Shown here piece after piece: positions 1 through 7,922 of a stretch of DNA of 53,931 nt (the first letter of the stretch is position 1; the number at the start of each line of letters is the position of its first letter). Source of the DNA: Candidatus Micrarchaeota archaeon CG1_02_47_40 (lineage in GTDB: Archaea; Micrarchaeota; Micrarchaeia; Anstonellales; CG1-02-47-40). Both the position numbers and the translations under genes were made by a program. The DNA is taken from the NCBI GenBank assembly GCA_001871475.1, contig MNVE01000004.1, positions 19,152 to 73,082 on the forward strand, given 5' to 3'. The notes under the pieces are model-generated. The model saw only the letters and a list, made by a program, of their open reading frames with translations. It had not been told where the DNA came from and did no database searches.

Positions 1-683
1 TTCTCCTTTCCCTTATTCTCCATTTTCACAATCTCAATCTCCCCAACCTCTTTCAAATTTTTCACATGCGTCCCTCCGTCCGCCTGCAAATCCACTCCGT
101 CTATCTCAACAATCCTCAAAATTTCAATTGATGGGGGAAGCGCCCCTGCCAATTTCACCACTCCTGGTATTTTCATCGCCTCTTCCCGTGCCAAGTAATA
201 GGTTTTCACATTTGCTCCTTTCCCAAAAAACTCATTAGCCTCCCTAACGCACTCCTCAAACATTTCCCTTTCAAATGCTGGAAGTGAAAAATCAAACCTA
301 ACCTTGTCCTCTTCTATCTGGTTTCCGGTTATAAGCGCTCCCGTTTTCTTATTCAATATCGTTGCAAGAGTGTGCGCTGCCGTATGCGAGCGCATGAGTC
401 TGTACCTTCTCTCCCAATTCAGGATGCAGTGTACGGAATCTCCTTCCTTTAACCCTTCCCTATCCACCTCGTGCGAAATTTTTCCTTCAAACTTTCCCGC
501 AAAGAGAACTGAAAATTCTTCCCCTCCTCTAACAAGTTTTCCAGTATCCTGGGGCTGCCCCCCTCCCCTCGGATAAAACAAATTCGCATCCAGCACGGCA
601 AACTTCCCGTCCTTTACGGAAACTACTTTGGCTTGGCACTCCTTTACGTATGAATCTTTCAAATAAAGAGGTTCGGAGTCCAT
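1..683 (-). CDS. alaX: Alanyl-tRNA editing protein AlaX (C-terminus beyond window)
   Basis: AlaX proteins are free-standing relatives of the AlaRS editing domain; they hydrolyse Ser or Gly mischarged onto tRNA-Ala. 227 residues are visible and the 3' end runs off the window. The first zinc motif HTAAH lies at residues 100-104 and the second, DGGTH, near 202-206; the family N-terminal glycine motif GGGQPQDTG lies near 40-48. The ATG at 681-683 starts 18 nt after the upstream toxin gene, so it may be co-transcribed with that toxin-antitoxin pair. The first Cys of the usual CxxxH pair is Asp/Gly here, as in many AlaX. Family assignment is firm; the subtype (M or L) cannot be decided without the C-terminus. 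Confidence 0.9.
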   Translation of the reverse strand, partial: MDSEPLYLKDSYVKECQAKVVSVKDGKFAVLDANLFYPRGGGQPQDTGKLVRGGEEFSVLFAGKFEGKISHEVDREGLKEGDSVHCILNWERRYRLMRSHTAAHTLATILNKKTGALITGNQIEEDKVRFDFSLPAFEREMFEECVREANEFFGKGANVKTYYLAREEAMKIPGVVKLAGALPPSIEILRIVEIDGVDLQADGGTHVKNLKEVGEIEIVKMENKGKE

Positions 684-700
684 TTAAACGACCATTTTCT

Positions 701-961
701 CTACTTGTAAGTATGTTTCCTGTGCTTTACATTCAAAACGTGCATCTCCTTTTTCTCTTCGTCAATGTCTATAAACGCCCGGTAATCCCCGACACGCAGC
801 TTGAAAATGCTATATTTCACCATGCGCTCAAGGAATGGGTGCGGATTGTCAATTATCGCATTGGCTTTTCTAACCACTCTCTCCGAAATTTCTTTTGGGA
901 GGTTGGAGAGTGCATGTAGTGCGACAGGAGTCCATCTCAATCCGTAAACCATACTATTCAA
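701..961 (-). CDS. RelE/ParE-type toxin
   Basis: An 86-residue protein with the compact RelE/ParE layout: N-terminal helices with 'LPKEISERVV', a central segment giving the strand 'YSIFKLRVGDYRAFIDID', and the C-terminal basic tail 'VKHRKHTYK' typical of archaeal RelE mRNA interferases. RelE cleaves ribosome-bound mRNA; its antitoxin partner neutralises it. Its start overlaps the 3' end of the upstream antitoxin gene by 8 nt, the usual coupled arrangement. The R and H/K/Y residues at the C-terminus are the expected catalytic positions, but this is by eye. A ParE (gyrase) role cannot be excluded. Confidence 0.85.
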   Translation of the reverse strand: MNSMVYGLRWTPVALHALSNLPKEISERVVRKANAIIDNPHPFLERMVKYSIFKLRVGDYRAFIDIDEEKKEMHVLNVKHRKHTYK

Positions 962-1205
962 TTCCCAGCTTTTTCATCAATTCCTTCGTGCTCATGCCCC
1001 TGCCTTCTCTTATTTCCCTTCTGCCTTTCTCTATCTCATTCATCGTCTCTTCATTTAGCTCGCCTTCGGAGTCTGTCTTTGCCATTTTAATCATCGCCAT
1101 TATCTTGTTCAGTATCTCATCATAGCTTTCGCGCCCGTATTCGCGAAAGTCCTTGAGTTTGGCAAGAGTTTCCCTGCTAACTGCAACTGTCGTAAATCCT
1201 TCCAT
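954..1205 (-). CDS. RelB/VapB-like antitoxin
   Basis: An 83-residue protein preceding the toxin. The N-terminal 'TTVAVSRETLAKLKDFREYGRESYDEILNKIM' region has the ribbon-helix-helix pattern of DNA-binding antitoxins, followed by a charged helical toxin-binding tail ending 'MSTKELMKKLGIE'. The ATG at 1203-1205 has a GGTGAT ribosome-binding site 3 nt upstream. A TATA-like box and a perfect inverted repeat lie just upstream (see the operator entry), consistent with autoregulation of the pair. The antitoxin family assignment is inferred from the fold pattern and from its partner. Confidence 0.8.
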   Translation of the reverse strand: MEGFTTVAVSRETLAKLKDFREYGRESYDEILNKIMAMIKMAKTDSEGELNEETMNEIEKGRREIREGRGMSTKELMKKLGIE

Positions 1206-1226
1206 TTAAATCACCTTCTATAAGTA

Positions 1227-1254
1227 GTTATATATCAATATAACACTTTATAAA
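1227..1254 (-). promoter_or_regulatory. Promoter and palindromic operator of the RelBE-like operon
   Basis: Reading on the minus strand, a TTTATAAA box (1254-1247) is followed at once by the palindrome GTTATAT-N4-ATATAAC (1244-1227). The palindrome sits where transcription would begin, about 20 nt ahead of the antitoxin start. This is the expected place for a ribbon-helix-helix antitoxin to repress its own operon. The palindrome is seen directly; binding is inferred. Confidence 0.65.
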
Positions 1255-1280
1255 TGTTGTGAAAATAAAAAATAAAAGAA

Positions 1281-1418
1281 TGGGGTCGTAGGGATTGCCG
1301 GCCTTGCTGGCAATACTTGTCCGCCAGACAGAGGCATTTGGACCCTAACTTGCAGGTTTCTTTTGCCCAAAATTGGGGATCTGGAGCCTGCCGCGCTGCC
1401 AGATTACGCCACGACCCC
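1281..1418 (-). tRNA. tRNA-Trp (CCA) with two introns
   Basis: The minus strand folds into a full cloverleaf. Acceptor GGGGTCG (1418-1412) pairs with CGACCCC (1288-1282), discriminator A at 1281. D-stem is 1409-1406/1396-1393, anticodon stem GCAGG (1391-1387)/CCTGC (1356-1352), T-stem TAGGG (1347-1343)/CCCTA (1293-1289). The anticodon CCA is at 1384-1382. Intron 1 (1380-1358, 23 nt) lies at the canonical 37/38 site. Intron 2 (1336-1295, 42 nt) splits the T-loop at 59/60. Removing both leaves exactly 73 nt. Around intron 2 both splice sites read AA|T in three-nt bulges, with a GCCT/AGGC helix beyond, a relaxed bulge-helix-bulge. T-loop position 55 reads C, not the usual U. No CCA is encoded. 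Confidence 0.92.
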
Positions 1419-1489
1419 GCCGTCAACTGATATTTATACCTGCCAACTCTTTAAAACTCTCTTCTGCTAATGCACTAATGGGTGGTAGA

Positions 1490-1888
1490 ATGAAAGGATA
1501 TGCAATCCCTCTTGAAGAAGAAACAAAGAAAAACTCCGATTTTCGCAGAGTGCTATATACGGGAAGGCACAGCCAGCTTGTTTTAATGTGCCTCCTGCCA
1601 GGAGAAGAGATAGGCGAGGAAACGCATGAAACTATAGACCAATTCTTCAGGTTTGAGGAGGGGGAAGGAAAAGTAATCATTGACGGAGTTGAGCACCGCG
1701 TGCAGGATGGCAGCGGGATAATCGTGCCTGCAGGCGCAAGGCACAACGTCATCAATACATCAGCGCAGTCAAAACTCAAGCTTTACACACTTTACTCCCC
1801 TCCCGAGCACATGGATAAGGTGGTGCGCCATACGAGGGCGGAGGCAATTGAGCAGGAAGAGCATTTTGACGGCAAGGCAACGGAATAG
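1490..1888 (+). CDS. Cupin-domain protein
   Basis: A 132-residue single-domain cupin. The first cupin motif lies in 'GEEIGEETHETIDQFFRFEEG' (residues about 46-66) and the second in 'VPAGARHNVINTS' (about 86-98), giving His/Glu metal ligands. The start at 1490 is chosen because the region upstream is the tRNA-Trp gene, and a GGTGGT site precedes this ATG; an alternative ATG lies at 1478. Single-domain cupins include isomerases and small-molecule binding proteins, so the substrate is unknown. It is convergent with the transketolase gene. Confidence 0.8.
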   Translation: MKGYAIPLEEETKKNSDFRRVLYTGRHSQLVLMCLLPGEEIGEETHETIDQFFRFEEGEGKVIIDGVEHRVQDGSGIIVPAGARHNVINTSAQSKLKLYTLYSPPEHMDKVVRHTRAEAIEQEEHFDGKATE

Positions 1889-1899
1889 AAGTGGAAAAA

Positions 1900-3903
1900 T
1901 TACTTTCCCTTCCTCCCCACCATCTCCTTCGCTTTCTTTGCAATGTGCTCTGCTGAAAGCCCAAACTTCTTAATCAGTTCCCAGGAGCCGCCCGACTCCC
2001 CGAAAGTATCTGCAACGCCAATCATATCAAAAAGAACGTGTCTCTCGCTTGCCGCCCCTCCGCATAATATTGCAGAAGAAATCAAATTTCCCATTCCTCC
2101 CTTTTGGTGCTCCTCAACCGTAAGCACCGCACCAGTCTCCTCCGCCGCCTTCACCACCGCTTTCTTATCCAGCGGTTTCAAAGTAGACATATTCACAACT
2201 CTTGCCTTAATTCCAAACTCCTCTTTGAGCATCCATGCAGCCCTCATTGCCTCTGGCACTTCCGGACCACAGGCAATAAGCGCAATATCCTCTTTCTCAT
2301 CTTTTGCCTGCGTGGAAAGCACTGTTTCAAATGCATCTATGAAACGAGGCGCTTCTTTGCGGTAGCGTATGATGGTTGCAAGACCGAACTTGTACGGAGT
2401 ATTCTCCTTACTTACTATTGGCGTTGCTTCGCGGGCATACCTAATATAGCAAGGTCCCCTTATCTCCTCAATCATTGCATGCGTTGCCTTTTTCGTTTCA
2501 GTTGAATCGCAGGGAACAAGCAGATTCATGTTCGGCAATCCCGCTATTTGAAATAATTCCTCAAGCGCCTGGTGGGTCGCTCCATCCGGACCCACCGAAA
2601 CCCCCCCGTGCGCTCCAGCAATCTTCACGTTGAACCCGCCATAGCAAACCGTAGTCCTTATCTGGTCAAGCGCCCTTCCCGCAGCAAACACCCCATAAGT
2701 GCCATAAAAGGGTATTTTTCCCTCCTTTGCAAATCCTGCCGCAACGCATGTGCCCGACTGTTCAGCAATTCCCATTGAGAAAAATCTATTCTTCCTTTCT
2801 GTCTTCTTCTCATAAAACATATTGATGCAAATTGAGCCGGATATATCCGCTCCAAGCGCCACAATCTCCTTTCTTTCATTTCCCTCCAATTCCTCTCCAA
2901 AGCCAATGCGGGTGGGTTTCATCTCCACTTTCATATTTTCTTGTGTATTCCACCAATAGTTCCTGCCAAACTTCGGCATGCTTCCCTCAACTTCCTTATC
3001 AACTTTCTTCTGCCACTCCTCTGAAATTTTTATCATTTCATCCTTTGGCAAATTCCCAAGCTTTAACTCCCCCAGCGCCTTCTCAAGCTCCTCCCTATTC
3101 GGAGCCCTTCCGTGCCAACCTGCCTGGTTTTCCATGAAGGAAACTCCCTTTCCCTTAGTAGTTTTTGCAATTATCACAGTCGGCTTTCCCTTAACTTTTC
3201 CCGCTTCCTCAAATGCTTTGAGCAATTCCTCTACAGAATGCCCATCGCAGGAAATAACATGCCATCCAAACGCCCTATACTTCTCCTCAAGCGGGTCAAT
3301 GTCCATCACATCCCGCGTCCACCCGTCTATCTGCAGGCTATTCTTATCAACAATCCCGACCAGATTATCAAGCTTGTAATGCCCTGCCTCCATTGCCGCC
3401 TCCCAAATCTGCCCTTCCTGCTGTTCTCCATCTCCCATTAAGCAAAATACTCGGTAATCCTTCCCATCCAATTTCGCGCAAAGCGCATCCCCGACCGCAA
3501 CGCTCAAGCCCTGCCCTAAAGAGCCGCATGAAACTTCAATTCCAGGGCACTTTTTCCAATCCGGGTGCCCCTGGAAAGGGCTTCCGATTTTCCTCAAAGT
3601 AGCCGTCTGCTTCACGTCAAAATACCCGCAATACCCAAGAGCGGTGTACCAGGCAGGCGCCTTGTGTCCTGCCGAAAAAAATATTCTATCCCTGCCATCC
3701 CAAAGCGGCTCGTGCGGCTTGTGTTTCATAACTTTCAAAAACAGCACGGACACAATATCCATCGCTGAAAGCACGCCTCCGGAATGCCCGCTTCCCGCGC
3801 AATAAAGCGAAATAAGGGAGCACCCCCTCATCTCATTTGCAGCCTTTTTTATCTCTTCAGTAGAGTATTGCTTTTCATTTCCTTTTGCGTCCAAAATCCC
3901 CAT
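1900..3903 (-). CDS. tkt: Transketolase, full length
   Basis: 667 residues, the full-length single-chain transketolase size; many archaea encode it as two genes. The thiamine-diphosphate motif GDGEQQEG lies near residue 157, with early 'GSGHSGG' and 'SAGHKAP' active-site segments. The pyrimidine-binding half includes 'GIAEQSGTCVAAGFA' and 'GGVSVGPDGATHQA'. The enzyme moves two-carbon units between sugar phosphates and can make ribose-5-phosphate for nucleotides. A GGAGGGGAG ribosome-binding site precedes the ATG. It lies 23 nt downstream of the aminotransferase gene, probably in one transcript. Confidence 0.95.
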   Translation of the reverse strand: MGILDAKGNEKQYSTEEIKKAANEMRGCSLISLYCAGSGHSGGVLSAMDIVSVLFLKVMKHKPHEPLWDGRDRIFFSAGHKAPAWYTALGYCGYFDVKQTATLRKIGSPFQGHPDWKKCPGIEVSCGSLGQGLSVAVGDALCAKLDGKDYRVFCLMGDGEQQEGQIWEAAMEAGHYKLDNLVGIVDKNSLQIDGWTRDVMDIDPLEEKYRAFGWHVISCDGHSVEELLKAFEEAGKVKGKPTVIIAKTTKGKGVSFMENQAGWHGRAPNREELEKALGELKLGNLPKDEMIKISEEWQKKVDKEVEGSMPKFGRNYWWNTQENMKVEMKPTRIGFGEELEGNERKEIVALGADISGSICINMFYEKKTERKNRFFSMGIAEQSGTCVAAGFAKEGKIPFYGTYGVFAAGRALDQIRTTVCYGGFNVKIAGAHGGVSVGPDGATHQALEELFQIAGLPNMNLLVPCDSTETKKATHAMIEEIRGPCYIRYAREATPIVSKENTPYKFGLATIIRYRKEAPRFIDAFETVLSTQAKDEKEDIALIACGPEVPEAMRAAWMLKEEFGIKARVVNMSTLKPLDKKAVVKAAEETGAVLTVEEHQKGGMGNLISSAILCGGAASERHVLFDMIGVADTFGESGGSWELIKKFGLSAEHIAKKAKEMVGRKGK

Positions 3904-3926
3904 AAGTTCTCCCCTCCGTTATCCCA

Positions 3927-5138
3927 TTAAGCCAGCTTGCTCTGGCGGGTTTCAATCGCGTGCTTCATCCTTGCCACTCCTTCAGTAATTTTCTCCTTTG
4001 AAGTCGCATAGCTCAACCTTATGTGCTGTTCGTTATCCCCGGGATTTCTCTTGCCGAAATGCACGTCCGCAAGCACGGCAACCCCGTTCTCAAGCAGAAG
4101 TTTTCGCAGTTCTTCCGAATCCTTAATCCCAAGCCGCTCAACAGCCCGTGTCACATTCGGAAAGACATAAAACGCCCCTCCCGGAGAAAGGCAGCTGACC
4201 CCCTCTATCTCATTTAGGAGCTTGACCACCAAATCCCTTCTTTCCTTAAAGCTCTCTGCCATTTTTCGCGTTTCTTCCTGCGGGCCGTCAAGCGCCTCTT
4301 TCAGTGCATATTGAGTGATGTGATTTGCACAGCTTTCCGTATTCGTCACCCACCTTGCAAAGTGCGGTGCAAGGGCGGCGTTTGCAGCATACCCTGCCCT
4401 CCATCCGGTCATCGCATAAGATTTTGAAGCGCCGTCTGAAATTATCGTTCGTTCATACATCCCGGGCAGGCTCGCGATGCTCTTGAACTCCCCATCATGC
4501 ATAATTTGGCAGTAAATCTCGTCTGAATAAACCCAGAAATCGTGCCTTTTGGCAAGCTCGGCAATCTCCTTCAAATCTTCTTCCTCTAAAATCCCGCCCG
4601 TCGGGTTGTGCGGTGTGTTCAGTATAAGCAGCTTTGTGCGGTTTGATATCCTGCTCTTCAATTCGCCTATCTCAAAGCTGAATTTCTTTTTCTCGCTTAA
4701 CTGAAGCGGAACCGGCACCGCCCCGTTTGCGATTATCTGCGATTCGTATATTGGAAAGCCCGGATTCGGGTAAATGACCTCATCCCCAATCCCGTAATCG
4801 GTAGTGCAGGCGATTGCATACGCGATGAAGGGCTTTGCCCCGTTTGCAATCACCACGTGCTCGGGCTTCACCTCCACTCTTCTCGTGCGCGAGAGGTATT
4901 TTGCAACAGCTTCCCTTGCTGGCATTATCCCGGCGGAGTCAGTATAACCTGTTTTCCCTTCATTAATCGCATTGATTGCCGCATTCTTTATGTATTTTGG
5001 CGTGTCAAAGTCCGGCTGTCCTATGCAGAAGGAGATTATGTCCTTTCCCTCCCTCATCAGCCTGTTCACTTCAGCCAGCACCTCAAAAGCAGTTTCCGTT
5101 CCCAATCCTAGCGTTCGCTTTGAAATTCTCATTCTCAT
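3927..5138 (-). CDS. aspC: Class I/II PLP aminotransferase, aspartate aminotransferase-like
   Basis: 403 residues, fold-type I aminotransferase. The PLP lysine is K239 in 'SDGASKSYAMTGWRAGYA'; 'NTPHNPTGG' (about 174-182) and 'SDEIYCQI' (205-212) are the family cofactor-binding segments, and the carboxylate-binding Arg lies in the C-terminal 'HIRLSYA'. Such enzymes usually move amino groups between aspartate or other amino acids and 2-oxoglutarate. A GTGGGGGA site precedes the start; an in-frame ATG two codons later is equally possible. Exact specificity (aspartate, aromatic, alanine) cannot be read from the sequence. Confidence 0.9.
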   Translation of the reverse strand: MRMRISKRTLGLGTETAFEVLAEVNRLMREGKDIISFCIGQPDFDTPKYIKNAAINAINEGKTGYTDSAGIMPAREAVAKYLSRTRRVEVKPEHVVIANGAKPFIAYAIACTTDYGIGDEVIYPNPGFPIYESQIIANGAVPVPLQLSEKKKFSFEIGELKSRISNRTKLLILNTPHNPTGGILEEEDLKEIAELAKRHDFWVYSDEIYCQIMHDGEFKSIASLPGMYERTIISDGASKSYAMTGWRAGYAANAALAPHFARWVTNTESCANHITQYALKEALDGPQEETRKMAESFKERRDLVVKLLNEIEGVSCLSPGGAFYVFPNVTRAVERLGIKDSEELRKLLLENGVAVLADVHFGKRNPGDNEQHIRLSYATSKEKITEGVARMKHAIETRQSKLA

Positions 5139-5205
5139 TCCCCCACGTAAAATCGTATTTGACTATATTCTATGGGAATGATTTTATAATATAGAGGTTG
5201 CCTTC

Positions 5206-6408
5206 CTAAAGCGCCTTCTCCACTTCCAAAAGCACAATTTTCGCAAAACCCTTCTTTGTGCGTATGCTTGCCGCCGCCGCATGCCCTCCGCCTAAATTTA
5301 TGCCGGTTTTTATTTCCTCTTTTATTCTTTCAATTATTTTTCCTGCATCAAAACCCTTCTTTATTGCCTCCTGATTTGCGCGAAACGTAACCAGGCTCTC
5401 CCCAAATCCTATTACGACAACCGCATTTCCCTTTTCTCTTTCGCCTGCTGCAGCCTCGTTTTTCTTGCCCCTTTGCACCATCCCTTCTTCTTCGCACAAC
5501 GCATCAAATACCTGCGTCAGCGCGCGCGCCTTGCTTGGGAAATGGCGCATCTTCATCAGCTTATCCATATTCACATAATGAAATGCCATTTCCTTTCTCT
5601 CCACTCTCCTGGTGCAGTTTTTTGCCGCCTCCACGATTTCCTCAAACTTTTCCCGCGCAGAGGCATAAATTGAGGAGAAAAGCTCCCCTTCCTCAAGCAA
5701 TTTTTTGTAAAACTCAAGTTTTTTCGGGAATTTTTCATAAGTTGCGGCATATTCCAGCACAAGCGCGGCTTTTTTTGCATCTTCTTCTATCGGAGCAAGA
5801 CTGCTCCTATCCCCTGCAAGCGCTATTCTTGCGTAATTCTCAAGCAAGCGTTCCTTCTCGTCTGCAAGCGCTATTTTTGGGTATTTTTCTACTCCCTCCC
5901 CAACACCGGCAATTTTAGCAATCTTCGCGCACAAAAATCCGGCAGCATACTTTGATTCAAGCGAGTGCGAAAGCGGGGAAACAAACACATCGGCAATCTC
6001 CTTTACCTTCTCACAATACGGGTGATGGTCTATTATAATTAATTTTGCTCCGGTTTTCTTTATCTCCTTCAGCGCTTCCAGGCTCTCTTCATTCACCCCG
6101 AAATCAAGCATTATTGCAAGGGAATTTTTGCCTCTTGAGAGGAGATTCACGTCAATATGCGCATCCTCCATTTGGTAAGTTGCAGAATCCGAAGGAAAGG
6201 AAATGCATTGCAGAGGCTCAAGCGCCTCGCATATGCAGAGTGCGGAGCATATCCCATCCGCATCGTTGTGATAGCGGATAAGCACGCTTGCACCGTCCTT
6301 CCTCGCTTTGCAGAGCGCTTGTGCTGCCGTTTCCATATCTTTCAGCAGTTCTCTTCCCCCTACTCCCTCCAGCCCTTCCGCCCCTTCATTCATTCTTTTA
6401 CCCCCCAT
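5206..6408 (-). CDS. DHH/DHHA1 phosphoesterase, RecJ-like
   Basis: 400 residues. DHH-family motifs are visible: HNDADG (47-52), 'IMLDFG' near 100, DHHP (127-130), and the C-terminal DHHA1 motif GGGHAAAAS near 373. In archaea this family contains RecJ-like nucleases, including GAN, which associates with the GINS replication complex, as well as nanoRNases and phosphodiesterases. The length and order of motifs fit the archaeal RecJ group. Start could be the first ATG (6408) or the ATG at 6393, which better fits a TATA-like box near 6420. The divergent gene is L35Ae. Confidence 0.85.
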   Translation of the reverse strand: MGGKRMNEGAEGLEGVGGRELLKDMETAAQALCKARKDGASVLIRYHNDADGICSALCICEALEPLQCISFPSDSATYQMEDAHIDVNLLSRGKNSLAIMLDFGVNEESLEALKEIKKTGAKLIIIDHHPYCEKVKEIADVFVSPLSHSLESKYAAGFLCAKIAKIAGVGEGVEKYPKIALADEKERLLENYARIALAGDRSSLAPIEEDAKKAALVLEYAATYEKFPKKLEFYKKLLEEGELFSSIYASAREKFEEIVEAAKNCTRRVERKEMAFHYVNMDKLMKMRHFPSKARALTQVFDALCEEEGMVQRGKKNEAAAGEREKGNAVVVIGFGESLVTFRANQEAIKKGFDAGKIIERIKEEIKTGINLGGGHAAAASIRTKKGFAKIVLLEVEKAL

Positions 6409-6469
6409 GAATAGGGATTTAAAAACAGTTCTTTATAATAATAGAGCAGACACGAAGGAGGTAAGCTAA

Positions 6470-6730
6470 ATGGAAGGCACGATAATGAATTACAGGCGCG
6501 GGCTTGGAACGCAGAGAACGAACCAGTACATAGTGCAAGTGGAGGGGGTAAAAGAAAAAAGCAAAGCAGACTCCCTCTCAGGAAGGAAAGTAGTCTGGAA
6601 AACCACAAGCGGAAAGGAAATAGTAGGAAAGATTTCAAAGGCGCACGGAAATTCCGGGGCAGTGCTTGCGCGCTTCAATCAGGGCTTGCCAGGGCAGGCA
6701 GTAGGCACGAAGGTAGCTATTTCTGATTAG
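6470..6730 (+). CDS. rpl35ae: Ribosomal protein eL33 (L35Ae)
   Basis: 86 residues; the small beta-barrel protein of the archaeal/eukaryotic large subunit. The family features are the 'MNYRRGLGTQRTNQYIVQVEG' start region, 'GRKVVWKT' and the C-terminal 'HGNSGAVLARFNQGLPGQAVG' region. A strong AAGGAGG ribosome-binding site is 8 nt upstream and a TATA-like TTTATAAT box precedes it. It stands apart from the main ribosomal-protein operon. Its 3' end overlaps the convergent purN gene by 14 nt. Confidence 0.95.
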   Translation: MEGTIMNYRRGLGTQRTNQYIVQVEGVKEKSKADSLSGRKVVWKTTSGKEIVGKISKAHGNSGAVLARFNQGLPGQAVGTKVAISD

Positions 6731-7334
6731 GGAAATATTTCACTTCCCTTCCCCTTATTTCATATTTCCCTTTTGCAAAAGAATCAACTATTTTAGGCAA
6801 TCCAATATGCTCTCTCTCAAGTATTTTTGCCGCTGCCTCATCAACGCTTTTACACTCTGAAATATCCACCTTCTCCTGGTAAATTATAGCCCCTCCATCC
6901 AAGCTTTCATCAACAAAGTGTATTGTGAATCCCGAAACCTTCTCCCCAGCCTCAAAAGCGTCCCTCTGCGCGTGCGCCCCAGGGTATTTTGGCAAAAGGG
7001 AAGGATGTATGTTGATTATCTTTCCGCGATATTTCTCAAGGAGATTTTTGTTTTTTATCACTCCCATATACCCTGCCAGCACTACCAATTCCACCTTGCA
7101 TGCATCAAGCTCCTTCATTATCTCCTCATCATGCTCTTCGCGCGAGGCATAATTCTTCCGCTCAACCACTTTCCAATCTATACTGTGTTTTTTCGCCTTT
7201 TCTATGGCGCTGGCAGAGGGATTATCCGTTATCATCTCTTCTATTTTCGCATTCACTTCCCCTCTTTCTATTCCATCTATTATGGACTGAAAATCAGAAC
7301 CTCTGCCAGATGCAAGCACCGCTATTTTCATCAT
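6717..7334 (-). CDS. purN: Phosphoribosylglycinamide formyltransferase PurN
   Basis: 205 residues. Catalyses the folate-dependent transfer of formyl from 10-formyl-THF to GAR in purine synthesis. Family marks: N-terminal 'IAVLASGRGSDFQSIIDG', 'VVLAGYMGVIK', the catalytic 'NIHPSLLPKYPGAHAQ' (Asn and His), and 'HFVDESLDGGAIIYQ' with the catalytic Asp. The start is placed at 7334, where ATGA overlaps the stop of the upstream cyclo-ligase gene, so the two genes are translationally coupled. Last gene of the folate operon. Confidence 0.95.
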   Translation of the reverse strand: MMKIAVLASGRGSDFQSIIDGIERGEVNAKIEEMITDNPSASAIEKAKKHSIDWKVVERKNYASREEHDEEIMKELDACKVELVVLAGYMGVIKNKNLLEKYRGKIINIHPSLLPKYPGAHAQRDAFEAGEKVSGFTIHFVDESLDGGAIIYQEKVDISECKSVDEAAAKILEREHIGLPKIVDSFAKGKYEIRGREVKYFPNQK

Positions 7335-7912
7335 TCCATCCCCTTCCTGCATTGTATAACTCTTTCTTCAGTAATTATATAATCCACTCCGATATCGTGC
7401 CCCTGCACTGGAATCGCCCCATAAGTAAGCTGGAATTCAAATGCAAGCCCTATTTTTGGGGTGTTTGGTTTGAGCTTCTTCAAAAATCTATCATAATACC
7501 CCTTGCCATGCCCAATCCTGTTTCCCTCCTCATCAAATGCGGCTCCGGGTATTATCGCGCACTCAACTTCTTTTGGGAGCGCGGCAGGCGTTTCAGAAGA
7601 CGGCTCAAGCACATCATAAGCGCCCCGTACCAGCGAATCAAGCGTTTTTACGCTGCAAATTTCCAATTCACTTTTCCCCATATCCGTTCTTGGAAGGAAA
7701 ACCTCCTTTCCCATGCGGATGGTGCGCAGCACCAAATCATCAGTTCTCACTTCATAATTTTTTGAAAGGTATAAAAGCACTTTTTTCGCTCCGTCAAATT
7801 CCGGAAGCAAAAGAAGCCTCTCCATTATGCGCTTGCTTTTCTTTCTTTTTTCCGCATCGGAATGCAGCAGCCTTTCCTTTTGCATACTCTCGCGGATTTC
7901 CTTTTTTTCCAT
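7331..7912 (-). CDS. 5-formyltetrahydrofolate cyclo-ligase family protein
   Basis: 193 residues. Converts 5-formyl-THF to 5,10-methenyl-THF using ATP, returning a storage or dead-end folate to the pool. Family signatures: the N-terminal 'KKEIRESMQKERLLHSD' helix, 'LYLSKNYEVRTDDL', and the C-terminal nucleotide-binding motif 'GHGKGYYDRFL' with 'VPVQGHDIGVD'-like 'IPVQGHDIGVDYIITEE'. It lies between folC (10 nt gap) and purN (overlapping stop/start), fitting a one-carbon operon. Confidence 0.9.
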   Translation of the reverse strand: MEKKEIRESMQKERLLHSDAEKRKKSKRIMERLLLLPEFDGAKKVLLYLSKNYEVRTDDLVLRTIRMGKEVFLPRTDMGKSELEICSVKTLDSLVRGAYDVLEPSSETPAALPKEVECAIIPGAAFDEEGNRIGHGKGYYDRFLKKLKPNTPKIGLAFEFQLTYGAIPVQGHDIGVDYIITEERVIQCRKGME

Positions 7913-7922
7913 AAAAACGCCC

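Noticed and set aside
1235-1426. Minus-strand ORF of 63 codons
   Set aside because: It runs entirely through the tRNA-Trp gene and its introns.
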